From NCBI GenBank assembly GCA_902806575.1, contig CADCXD010000004.1:2046001-2110000 (forward strand): a DNA stretch of 64,000 nucleotides, in the 5' to 3' direction. Positions 27,329 to 37,581 of this stretch are shown here, piece after piece. The notes below the pieces were generated by a model that did no database searches, had not been told where the DNA came from, and worked only from the letters and a program-made list of their open reading frames with translations. Source of the stretch: Jackrogersella multiformis (lineage: Eukaryota > Ascomycota > Sordariomycetes > Xylariales > Hypoxylaceae). The translations under genes and the position numbers were made by a program. Within the stretch, counting starts at the first letter, position 1. Each line of letters starts with the position of its first letter.

Positions 27329-29208
27329 ATGCAGGCTCCCGTTTTGGTTATGAGTGAGCCCCTCCATGAGCTTGCCTAACCTAGGCAGAGGTAGCTTTCC
27401 ATAAATTAGACAAGGCAAAACTGACGATAGTGCCTAGACACCCAAAGCGGTGAAAGACAAACTGGACGAAAAGCTCAGATGTCTAACATTGCTGCCGCGA
27501 AAACGTATGACTACTACTCCCTCTACCCCTCGTTCCCCCCCTCGTGCCCCCCCCCTTCGCTAAATCCATACTCTAGCGTCGCCGATATCATTCGATCATG
27601 CCTCGGCCCTAAAGCCATGCTGAAGATGCTGCTGGATCCTATGGGAGGTATCGTTTTAACGAACGACGGCCACGCCATTCTGCGAGAAATCGAGGTGTCA
27701 CATCCGGCTGCAAAGAGCATGATCGAGCTTAGCAGAACACAGGACGAGGAAGTAGGCGATGGCACAACGACCGTCATTATCATGGGTTAGTAGTCTACCA
27801 TACTCAGCGGGTGTTTGGTACTGACTATCGGCTTAGCCGGTGAGATTCTTGCATACGCCCTCCCGCAATTAGAACGGAATATACACCCTGTCGTTATTAT
27901 TTCCGCCTTTAAGCGCGCTCTCAAGGATGCGCTAGAGATCATCGACGAAATATCCCTGCCCATAGACATTAACGACGACAAGGCCATGTTTGGTCTAATC
28001 TCTTCTTCCATCGGCACCAAGTTCGTTTCGAGATGGACAGACCTGATGTGCGGCTTAGCTCTCAATGCTGTCCGAACAGTCTCATGGGAGGCCGGAAATG
28101 GCAAACAGGAAGTCGACATCAAGCGATATGCGCGCGTGGAGAAGGTCCCTGGTGGTGAGATCGAGGATAGTAGAGTCTTGGACGGTGTCATGCTCAACAA
28201 GGATATCACCCACCCGAAGATGCGAAGAATGATCGAGAATCCGAGAATCCTTCTCCTTGACTGCCCACTAGAATACAAGAAAGGAGAGTCTCAGACGAAC
28301 ATTGAAATTTCGAAAGAGGAGGACTGGAACCGTATCCTACAAATCGAAGAAGAGCAGGTGAAAGCTATGTGCGAATCGATCCTAGCCTTCAAGCCGGACT
28401 TGGTCATTACAGAGAAGGGCGTCTCAGATCTCGCACAGCACTACTTCATGAAGGCAAATATCACTGCGTTGCGTAGAGTCCGGAAGACGGACAACAACAG
28501 AATAGCTCGAGCGACTGGTGCGACGATTGTGAACCGGGTGGATGACCTCCAGGAGTCCGACATTGGAACGCAGTGCGGGCTGTTCGAGATCGAGAAGATT
28601 GGCGACGAGTACTTCACTTTCCTTACCAAGTGCAAGACACCTAAGGCCTGCACGATTCTACTCCGAGGACCCTCCAAGGATATCCTAAACGAGGTTGAGC
28701 GAAATCTCCAAGATGCCATGGGAGTAGCTCGGAACGTCATGTTTCATCCCAGACTGTCTCCAGGCGGTGGAGCCACAGAGATGGCAGTCTCAGTACGATT
28801 AAACCAGCTGGCGAGAAATATCGAAGGTGTGCAGCAGTGGCCGTACAAGGCAGTTGCCGACGCCTTGGAGGTTATTCCCCGGACCTTAGTCCAGAATGCT
28901 GGTGCTAGTCCGGTAAGAGTTCTCACCGAGCTTCGCGCCAAGCAGGCAGAGGGCAAGAGTTCGTGGGGTATTAACGGAGACACTGGAACGATTGTGGATA
29001 TGCAAGAATATGGCATCTGGGAGCCGGAAGCGATCAAGCTCCAGAGTATTAAGACCGCCATCGAGGTAAGCTTCCGTAACCATTCTACTCGGACTATATG
29101 CTAACCCTATCATAGGCTGCCTGTCTCTTGCTGAGAGTTGACGACATCTGCAGTGCGAAGAAGGCGCAACAAGCTGGAGCTTCGGGACTAGGTGGTGGAG
29201 ACGACTAA
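27329..29208 (+). CDS. cct3: T-complex protein 1 subunit gamma (CCT3)
   Basis: Five exons join in phase: 27329-27353, 27438-27504, 27577-27785, 27837-29065 and 29116-29208, giving 540 residues, the normal CCT-gamma length. The protein is one of eight paralogous subunits of the cytosolic CCT/TRiC ring that folds actin and tubulin using ATP. Group II chaperonin signatures are visible: GPKAMLKMLLDPMGGIVLTN followed by DGHAILRE near the N-terminus, GDGTTTVI (ATP site) at the third splice junction, GVSDLAQHYF in the apical part, and GGGATEMAVS with NAGASPVRVL in the C-terminal equatorial part. Introns are 50-84 nt with GTGAGC, GTATGA, GTTAGT and GTAAGC donors and CTGAC/CTAAC/CTAAAT branch points. 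The start is MQAPVLVMN, as in other fungal CCT3 proteins; its first exon is only 25 nt. The stop is followed by an A-rich 3' end, with vps11 565 bp downstream on the same strand. Confidence 0.97.
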
Positions 29209-29772
29209 AGGGGCAAAAAAAAAAAAGGAAAATAATTGAAAATCCTAAGCAAGCCTAATTATATGCGGAATACTAAAGAGGACATACCCTTGTACCAACT
29301 ACCGGTTTAGAAGTCATGAGTTAAATGAAATAGATGGGCTTTGCTATTATGTTAACTTCGTGATGACGCTTTGTGATACTTATCCATAGATGAGATATCT
29401 CTAGAATAACACCAAGGTAATTGCAAAATGAGCTCTTCTAATATATAAATAGGGGGTAAACCTTCTTAGTAGAAGAAAAAACATGTTATATACATAAGAT
29501 ACAAAGTACATGTATGTACCTACCTAGGGTATTGAATATTATATTAAAGTGGACACGCCACTATCGATAGAAAAGGTGGAACTCGAAGCTTCGCGGTGAC
29601 GTCCCAAAAGCTTCCTAGGTATCTTCTAGGTACCTATCTATCTACATATCTATCTCTATTCCTTTGGCAGTCGGCGGAACAACTACATAACAACTGCAAA
29701 CCTCCACGCGACGATGAGCAAACCAGGGCTAATTCTACCAATTTGATTGTCGCTAACACCCGGGTATGCACC
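29209..29772. other. cct3-vps11 intergenic space
   Basis: No gene seen. The first part is the AT-rich 3' region of cct3 beginning with an A11 run. Two TACCTAGG-type stretches (29516-29531 and 29613-29640) lie in what should be the vps11 promoter. Confidence 0.6.
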
Positions 29773-32700
29773 ATGGCTTTGCTTTTGGTGAGCTATACTA
29801 CCCTGACCTTCAAATCCAGCTCCACTCCCTAACTCTCTGTCTCTTAGTGGAAAGCATTCGATTTCTTCGAAGTTAGCCAGGTCAAGCTCAGCGACGACGA
29901 GACGCGCTCATTCTTCGAGAATAACGAGATATCCAGTGTGTGTTCCGGATCCGAAAGCCTATTTCTAGGAAGCGATAATGGATACGTACGCATTATCGGC
30001 CCCAGCTGGAAGATCGTTCGGAATTTCCAGGCACACGAGACCGGGCGCATTACCCATATGCGCCAGGTCGAGGGGACGAGTCTACTAGTAACTGTGTCGG
30101 TAAGAGATATATAAGTGTTATATTATACTTGATGGAGCTGATTGGGATTAGGAGGATCTTAGCAATGAACCAGTATTGAAAGTCTGGGCCCTGGATAAAC
30201 CCGTGAAGAAGACGGGATTACCTACCTGCTTAAGCACGTTAAATATTACCAACGGCCGAAAGCAATTCCCCGTGAGTCTGTTTGGAATACACTGCAAGGT
30301 ATCATAGCTAACTAGGCGCCATAGATCTCGTCGTTCGCCGCACTCGACGACCTGTCACAACTTGCCGTAGGATTCGCGAACGGTGCAGTCACGGTAATAC
30401 GAGGCGACCTGATACACGATCGAGGCACGAAACAGCGAATCGTTTACGAATCGGAAGAGCCCATCACAGGCGTTGAGTTCGTAGCCGATCCCAAACTCAT
30501 AACGCTGTTTGTCGCAACTACCTCCAAACTTCTGAAGTTGATTATATCGGGGAAAGGTCAAGGACAGCCACCGAAAACAATTGAGGATGCCGGCTGTGCA
30601 GCTGGTTGCATGACGGTAAACAGCAAAACCGATGACATTATCGTAGTCCGGGAGGATGCCGTGTACTATTATACGTTGGAGGGTAGGGGACTCTGTTTTG
30701 CTAACGACGGAGCAACGAGTTTAGTATCGACTTTCCAGGACTACGTTGCCCTTGTTTCACCGCCACCAGCTTCTGGAAGTGGAAGTTCCGACAGCATCAG
30801 GAGGCGCTTTGGCGGCGCAAACACGGAGTCTCTATTTAATGCTGCTAGGTTTACCATGGTAGACCCGACCCTTCAAATAGTTGCCCATTCTGAGTCACTT
30901 ATCTCCGAAGTCCAGGCTATCTTCCAAATATGGGGAGACCTATACGTTCTGACCCAAGATGGGAAGGTGAGAGATTTGGTTCTCTTTGTTCGTATGAGTA
31001 TGTGCTTACTAATGTCAGGTCAACCGCTATCATGAGAAGTCGCTGCAACAGAGGCTGGAGCTATTATATCAGCGAAATCTGTTCCCGCTCGCCATTAACC
31101 TAGCCCAGAAGTCCGGTATGGACTTGCAGCAACAAAATGTCATATATCGGAAGTATGGTGACCATCTATACCAGAAAGGAGATTATGATAGTGCCATGTC
31201 ACAATACATCAAGGCGATCGATAATACGGAGCCCTCGCAAGTAATCCGAAAGGTAAGTGTTCAGTTTGTGAACAAGGAACCCTATCTAAGATCGAAAATA
31301 GTTCCTCGATACGCAAAGAATACATAACCTGATCGAATATCTCGAAGAGTTGCACGAACGTCACAAAGCCACCGCGGATCATACAACTTTGCTGCTAAAC
31401 TGCTATGCTAAGTTAAAGGACGTCGAGAAGCTTGAGAAATTTATCAAGTCCGAGGGGGATCTCAAATTCGACTTGGACACAGCTATAATCATGTGCAGGC
31501 AAGGCGGCTACTTTGAACAGGCTGCTTACCTTGCTACAAAGCATGGGGAGAATGATCTGGTAGTGGATATTCTAATCGAAGACTCCAAGAACTATGCTGA
31601 AGCACTCGACTTCATATGGCACTTGGACGCTGAAACAGTATGTGGCTTGAATTTTGGCGCTACCTAAAGACTAATGAAAAAAATAGGCATATCCATGTTT
31701 GATGAAGTACGCAAGAGTACTCCTAGAAAATTGTCCAAGTGATACTACAAAGCTCTTCATTGACTATTATACGGGCAAATACAAACCCAAAATACATTCG
31801 GTGCCACTAGAAGAAACACAAACCATATCAAGTGGCGGGTTTGCGGCTGGAGCTGCAATCGCCGTGCAGAATCTGACCAGTCTACTGCCGCTCCCATATA
31901 TGAACGCTTCTGCGGCTCCTACGCCTACCGGACAAGGGTCACAGGCAACTATGAGCGACGCAGGCGTCATAGCAGAGGCTGAAGCGAATATTGATCGGAA
32001 GTATAATTCACCGCCTCCACGAACTGCATTCTCATCATTCATCGACCACTCGGACGAGTTCATCGTCTTCCTCGAAGCTTGCTTGAAGGAAGACACCCTT
32101 AAAGAATCCGACAGAGCGGACATATACACGACCCTATTCGAGATGTATCTTCATAAAGCCAGCGAACGGAAGGGTATGCAGAGGGAGGAATGGGAGCTCA
32201 AAGCTAAGAAGCTCATCGAGGGACGCGAAGTGCCTATTGAGAATTCAAATGTGCTCTTACTATCGCACCTATCGGATTTCCACGACGGCACGATTTTAGT
32301 CAAAGAGCAGTCTGGTCTCCTATTCGACATTTTCCGGTCCTACACTTCTGCCAAGGATACTCGTGGCGCCATAAAAGCTCTTCGCAAGTACGGGCTCGAG
32401 GAACCGCAGCTCTACCCCGCGGCGCTTGCTTACTTCACGTCGGACGCGCGGATCCTCGAGGAAGCCGGCCCGGAAGAGCTGGCGAACGTGCTCAACAAGA
32501 TCGACCAGGACGGGCTGATGGCGCCGCTGCAGGTCATACAGACGCTCGGGACGAACGCGGTGGCGACGATGGGCATGATCAAGCCGTACCTGCGGGAGAC
32601 GATCACGCGGGAGCGGCGGGAGATCGCGTCGAACCGGCGGCAGATGAACTCGTTCCGGAAGGAGACGGAGTCGAAGCGGACGGAGATGGCGGAGCTGGGG

Positions 32701-33015
32701 TCGAAGCCGGCGGTGTTCCAGGCGCAGCGGTGCCCGGGCTGCGGCGGGCTGCTGGAGCTGCCGGCGGTGCACTTCCTCTGCAAGCACAGCTTCCACCAGC
32801 GCTGCCTCAAGCAGGGCGAAGACGGCGGCGGCGAGCCCGAGTGCCCCGTCTGCGCCGTCAACAACACCGCCGTGCGCGCCATGAAGCGCAGCCAGGACGA
32901 GCGCGCCGACAGGCACGACCTGTTCCGCGACGCGCTGGACAAGGGCGACGACCGGTTCAAGACCGTCGCCCAGTGGTTCGGACAGGGCGTCATGGGGGCC
33001 GGGACGGCGGAGTAG
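29773..33015 (+). CDS. vps11: Vacuolar protein sorting protein 11 (HOPS/CORVET subunit with RING-H2)
   Basis: Seven exons (29773-29787, 29848-30099, 30152-30271, 30325-30966, 31019-31252, 31302-31637, 31687-33015) give 975 residues, as expected for fungal Vps11/Pep5. Vps11 is a core subunit of the HOPS and CORVET tethers that drive endosome and vacuole fusion. The N-terminal third has the beta-propeller sequence typical of the family (WKAFDFFEVSQ, VCSGSESLFLGSDNGYVRII). The middle is an alpha-solenoid with clathrin-like repeats (YGDHLYQKGDYDSAMSQYIK, IIMCRQGGYFEQAAYLA). The C-terminus carries a RING-H2 at about residues 882-922 (CPGCGG..CKHSFHQRC..CPVC). The first exon is only 15 nt (MALLL); introns are 49-60 nt. 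Base composition changes inside the last exon: from about 32390 nearly every third position is G or C. The gene converges on the lipoate ligase gene, 306 bp away. Confidence 0.96.
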
Positions 33016-33321
33016 GGAGGGTGTTGAGGTTTGAAGTTTGAATTTGGGGTTGAGGTTGAAATTGAAGTTTGTGTATACACCTGATATCCCGGGTCTCGGG
33101 TGTCGTGTTTATAAGTATCTATAGGTTGGTTTACAAGTCTATCTATATGCGTCATGATGCATCTATATGATATGATATGGTATGATATACAGAAGTGCCG
33201 GTACCAATACAAACAGGCCCTCATTGTCTTGCCCCAAGGGCGTGCGTATGTAGGTTGATGTTTTAGGTGTTATACATACCTTCTAATAGGTATATAAACA
33301 GCAAAGATCCATCATTCATAT

Positions 33322-34667
33322 TCAATCCCCGCCATCGACCCCGAACAGGGTATTGAACCACCTCCCAACGGTTTCGTCGCCGAACTCGGACCGCCAATCG
33401 GTGACCCGGTGCAGGCACGTCGACTCCAGGAAGGAGAGAAAGCTCGACCCGGAAACGGCGGTGATCCGGCCGTGCCGCACCGTCATGCGCGCGCGGAAGT
33501 CCGGCGGCAGGTCTTCCGGGAGCGGCGGCCGCGGCGCCTCGTCTCGCGCCGTGGCGTGCGTCGAGAATACGAATTGCGGCGTCTGGGTGTATATCCACTC
33601 CGGCGACTGCGGGGGGCGATTAGCTTTGGGGCACTTCACACTCTTGTGTGAGAAGGGGTTAGGGAGTAGGGGTAGGGGAAGGCCGGCCGGGGTTCGAAAC
33701 ATACCTTGAGCTCGGCGTACCCCTTCGCGATGGCGGGGATATCGGCCAGCAGCGCCTCGGCGTCGGACGCCTCCAGGACCTCGGGGTCCGCGGCGCCGTA
33801 CATGGCGCCGAACTCGGCGGCGACGGCGTCCTCGAAGGCGCGGGCGGAGGACAGGCCGACGTTGCGGACGGCGCTGGGCACGCTGGCCACGCCGCGGCCT
33901 CTGATGTACGGCGTCGCGGGGGAGCGCAGCAGAGGCCCGACCAGCGCGAGGTTCGGCGACGAGAGAAGGCACGTCCCGTGGTGCAGCGCGCGCAGACGCG
34001 TTATCTTGTAGGCGGAGCCGGAGATCTTGTAGGTGGAGGGGTCGGTGGAGGTGGAGGTGGGGGAGGGGGTGGCAGGCGGCACGTCGAGCACGATGTCGTG
34101 CCGCTGGTTGACGCGGGCGCCGGGGACGCCGAGGGAGGACAGCGCGCGCACCACCATGGACGCGTGCTTGTCCCGGTCGAAGACCGGCACCGGGCATATC
34201 ACGCCGTAGTTGACGTTGCCGCGGTCGTGGAAGACGGCGCCGCCGCCGGAGCGCCGCCGGACCAGGAGCACTTCGCCCTCGCCCTTCCCCTCACCACTAC
34301 CGCTACCACTACCATCGCCGAAATCCACGCCGATGCCCCTCTGCCGGAGGAGACCCAGGTTCACCTCGGCCCAGGGGTTCTGGTTGCGGCCGACGACGAC
34401 GCACGGCCGGTTCGCGTACAGGAACAGCACGACGGAGTCCGGCGGCGACTTCAGCAGCAGGAAGTGCTCGATGGACAGGTTGAGGTACGGGTCCGTCGCC
34501 CGCGATATGTACACCTGCACCTGGCGCGAGGGGTCGGACACGGCGTCGGCGCTGAAGGGGCGGCGCGCGCTGCTGCTGCTGGGGTAGTGGTGGTGGTGGT
34601 GGTGGTAGCCGGGTCTTATGCGTGGCCTGGCGAAGGGGGCGAGAAGAAGGCGGCGAGGAAAAGCCAT
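33322..34667 (-). CDS. aim22: Lipoate-protein ligase A family, probably mitochondrial (AIM22-like)
   Basis: Two exons, 33705-34667 and 33322-33606 (98-nt intron, donor GTATGT, acceptor GCAG), give 415 residues. The enzyme should attach or transfer lipoyl groups onto lysines of 2-oxoacid dehydrogenases and the glycine cleavage H protein in mitochondria. Family marks: NLSIEHFLL, RPCVVVGRNQNPW, the RRRSGGGAVFHDRGNVNYG block (residues 137-155), and KISGSAYK with the likely catalytic lysine, followed by HHGTCLLSS. The first 40 residues are Arg-rich and free of acidic residues, a plausible mitochondrial presequence, and contain six consecutive histidines encoded by a CAC repeat. A Gly-Ser-Glu low-complexity insert lies at residues 118-132 and a Thr/Ser/Pro insert near 205-220. 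The gene is strongly GC-rich, so opposite-strand frames stay open over long stretches. It diverges from aro2. Confidence 0.9.
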
Positions 34668-35275
34668 GGGAGAGGGTTGGGATGGGCGGGGTTTATGGAG
34701 TTGCTTATCTCATGGTAACTGGGGCATGTTGTACGGATGTCCTTTATTTTGTCTTAATTGGGTTGGTCTCATCCTGGTGATGAGAGTTTAACTTTTTTAT
34801 GAGAGCGAAGTTTAGTAGGGCGGACTGACATAAGGGTGTGACACGGTGACACGGTGACACGGTGCATAATAGTATGAGCACAGTCATGATCCTTGTCTCC
34901 TCTGAACCCTGCAGCCCTAATAACGAGCTCAAGCTCTCTGATAGGTGGGATGCCACTAGTGCTGGCCCACCTTGACATACTACGTACCTAGGGTCTCTCT
35001 ATCGATAAAGAAAAAATGTATAATCGTGGGGCTAAAATCGAGATACCAGAAACCCCACTACACTACCTAAGTAACATACTATTACACTAGTACTAGGTAT
35101 GGATTTGTTCCTGTGTCTGTCTTTGACTCATCCGAACAAAGATCTTCTTATACCTTTTACCTTTAAAGGGACCACGACGAAGTCCCGGAGAAAGTAATAA
35201 GCACCTCAGCTGCTCAATTTAATATTTAACCATAAGTTCCAATTCATTGTTCATCATCAGACTTGGTATTACAGA
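34668..35275. other. Divergent promoter region between aim22 and aro2
   Basis: No gene seen. Tandem ACACGGTG units occur at about 34841-34864 and a CCTAGG/ACTAGGTA stretch near 34986 and 35090. The region probably holds both promoters. Confidence 0.5.
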
Positions 35276-36597
35276 ATGTCGACTTTTGGATCATCCTTTC
35301 GGGTCACTACGTTAGTCTCCCAATTTAATTGGTCTTGCTCGCTCTATCTTAACATGTACTGTATAGCTATGGCGAGTCTCATTGCCGATCAGTGGGATGT
35401 ATCATCGACGGTTGTCCACCGGGTATGGAGCTCACCGAAGACGACATTCAACCCCAGATGAACCGCCGGCGGCCGGGCCAGAGCAACATCACAACCCCCC
35501 GAAACGAGAAAGACCGCGTCGCCATACAATCTGGTACCGAGTTCGGCGTCACCCTCGGCACCCCAATCGGTCTCCAAGTCCTCAACGAAGACCAGAGACC
35601 CAAAGACTATGGGAACAATACGATGGATCGCTTCCCGCGACCCAGCCATGCGGATTGGACGTACCTTGAGAAATACGGCGTCAAGGCGAGCAGCGGTGGT
35701 GGGAGAAGTTCGGCTCGCGAGACCATTGGCAGAGTAGCCGCGGGAGCTATCGCTGAGAAGTACCTCAGGCTTGCATTCGGCGTCGAGATCACCGCATTCG
35801 TCACGTCTGTCGGTTCGATGCACATGTTCCCTCCTACGCCCGAGTGCCCAACGCAAAGTCAGAACCCCGAATTCTTGGAGCTGCTCCAAACAATCGACCG
35901 CGAAACCGTCGACAAGTTCCTACCCGTACGGTGTCCGAACGAGGAGACCTCGCGCAAGATGGCGGAATACATAGCCGAGTTCAAGGAGCGCAACGACAGC
36001 ATCGGCGGAACCGTCACCTGCGTGATCAAGAACGTACCTAGCGGGCTGGGAGAGCCGTGCTTCGACAAGCTGGAGGCAAAGCTCGGGCACGCCATGCTCA
36101 GCATACCCGCGACCAAGGGATTCGAAGTCGGCTCCGGCTTCGGCGGCTGCGAGGTCCCCGGGTCCATCCACAACGACGCCTTCATCAAGGCGCCGGACGC
36201 GCCCGCGCCCGCGAGCGCGGAAACGGGCGCGGCGCGGAACGGGACGCCTCGGCCGAGACTCACGACCAAGACGAACAACTCGGGCGGCATCCAGGGCGGC
36301 ATCTCGAACGGCGCGCCCATCTACTTCCGGGTGGCGTTCAAGCCGCCGGCGACCATCAGCCAGGCGCAGACCACGGCGACGTACGACGGCGACTCGGAGG
36401 GCGTGCTGGAGGCGAAGGGCAGGCACGACCCCTGCGTGGTGCCCAGGGCCGTGCCCATCGTCGAGGCCATGGCCGCGCTGGTGGTCATGGACGCCCTGAT
36501 GCAGCAGATGGGCAGGCACGAGGCCAAGAGGCACCTCCCGCCCGCCAAGATGACCGTCCCGGCGTCCGACAACGGCGTCTCTATGGCCGTGGAGTAG
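35276..36597 (+). CDS. aro2: Chorismate synthase
   Basis: Two exons, 35276-35310 and 35367-36597 (56-nt intron, donor GTTAGT, acceptor TATAG), give 421 residues. The enzyme makes chorismate from 5-enolpyruvylshikimate-3-phosphate, the last step of the shikimate pathway; fungal enzymes are bifunctional and carry their own NAD(P)H-dependent flavin reductase activity. The three family signatures are present: GESHCRSVGCIIDGCPPG, which the first splice completes; GRSSARETIGRVAAGAIAEK; and KGRHDPCVVPRAVPIVEA. An Ala/Pro/Arg-rich insertion of about 35 residues (APDAPAPASAET onward) precedes the conserved NNSGGIQGGISNGAPI stretch, as in other fungi. The start, MSTFGSSFRVTTYGESH, matches the family exactly. 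GC content rises sharply in the last 600 bp, as in the 3' end of vps11. Confidence 0.97.
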
Positions 36598-37086
36598 AGA
36601 GTAGAGACGGGTTAGGTAGATAAAATGTGTAGGTGTTGCGGAGATGTAATGTACAGAAATAGAATATGATTTGTGCGATTTGTGGTACTTAATATGTTGT
36701 TGATTGTGTTTGTATACGTGATATGGGTTTAGGTAGTGAGTTTGTTTATACGTGCATGAGATTTGAGGGCTTCGTCGCGGGCTGCTTGGTTCTAAGGAGA
36801 TATGAGTAGATCTGTATCATAGGTACAACAGTATATTGTCTTAGATTCTCCTAGAAGAGAAACTTATATTAGTAATTCCAGTCTCTGGGTAGCGTAGTGT
36901 CACTTTTGAACAGCATCATGGAGCGATGGAGACTTACCGGTAGGTATTATGTACTATGTACCTAGGGGGATGGAATGGCGGGTGTGGCTGAAGGATGAGA
37001 TAATTATGTGGCTTGTTGTCAGTGTTCCTCGGTTCAGGGTGTTGTAGTGGTCTGTGCGCTGTAATCTCTTCTCTGCATAGCCGTAA

Positions 37087-37464
37087 AGCCACAAAGCCGA
37101 CTGCTAACGGTACCTAGGTACCTAGGTATTAACAATAATAATTATTACTACTTCTAGTAATACTCGTACTGTCTATTTCGACGTGCCTCTTAAGGAGGCA
37201 TTGCGCTTCAACTACATAGTAAAATGGGCAAGGCTCGCAAAGTACTATTCCTATATATTCTATATGGATCGATACTTTGATAAGGAAACCAAATATATTG
37301 CCAAGAATTGACGGCTTTACTTTATAAAAGGTACCTTTGCGAGACTTGCCTATTTTGCTAGTTAAAGCGCAGTGCCCCCATAGGGGGCACGTCGGAATAG
37401 ACAATGCAAGTACAGGTAGTAATGATTGTTATTATTGATACTGTTGGCAGTTGGCTTTGTGGCT
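37087..37464. mobile_element. Foldback / MITE-like element with long imperfect terminal inverted repeats
   Basis: The left arm (about 37087-37245) and the reverse complement of the right arm (about 37330-37464) align closely: both run CCACAAAGCC, CTGCTAAC/CTGCCAAC, an AATAATAA-type stretch, ATTACTAC, TGTCTATT, CGACGTGCC, TGCGCTT, AACTA, GGCAAG, CTCGCAAAG. The roughly 84-bp centre is AT-rich and non-coding. Each arm holds its own small hairpin (37184-37200 and 37372-37390). No transposase is present, so this would be a non-autonomous element. A clear target-site duplication was not found, and homology may run about 8-10 bp further out on both sides. Confidence 0.75.
37107..37129. repeat. TACCTAGG insertion within the left arm of the foldback element
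   Basis: Two tandem TACCTAGG units occur in the left arm at a point where the right arm has only a few bases. The motif was therefore gained in one arm, or lost from the other, after the arms formed. Confidence 0.75.
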
Positions 37465-37581
37465 GTAGCGACTTACCTACCTACCTACCTAGGTATTGTG
37501 CGGTCTGTATTAAACCAAAGCCCTACTTGGCTTAAGCCACCACAATTGTTCCTATATAGAACCTGAATCATATTCGCTATA

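Larger units (their letters stand above)
36598..37581. other. aro2-HET intergenic space
   Basis: No gene seen. It begins with the T/G-rich 3' region of aro2, includes the foldback element listed separately, and ends with a TACC tandem (about 37474-37496) just upstream of the HET-domain gene. Confidence 0.6.

Noticed and set aside
32320..33224. Minus-strand frames of 198 and 264 codons opposite vps11
   Set aside because: Antisense to the GC-rich vps11 3' end; no motifs, while the plus strand encodes the RING-H2.
33978..34718. 246-codon plus-strand frame with poly-Gly and poly-Val runs
   Set aside because: It is the antisense of the GC-rich lipoate ligase gene, whose own frame carries the conserved motifs.
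35389..36623. Several 150-200-codon frames overlapping aro2 on both strands
   Set aside because: Shadows of a GC-rich coding region; only the aro2 frame has the chorismate synthase signatures.
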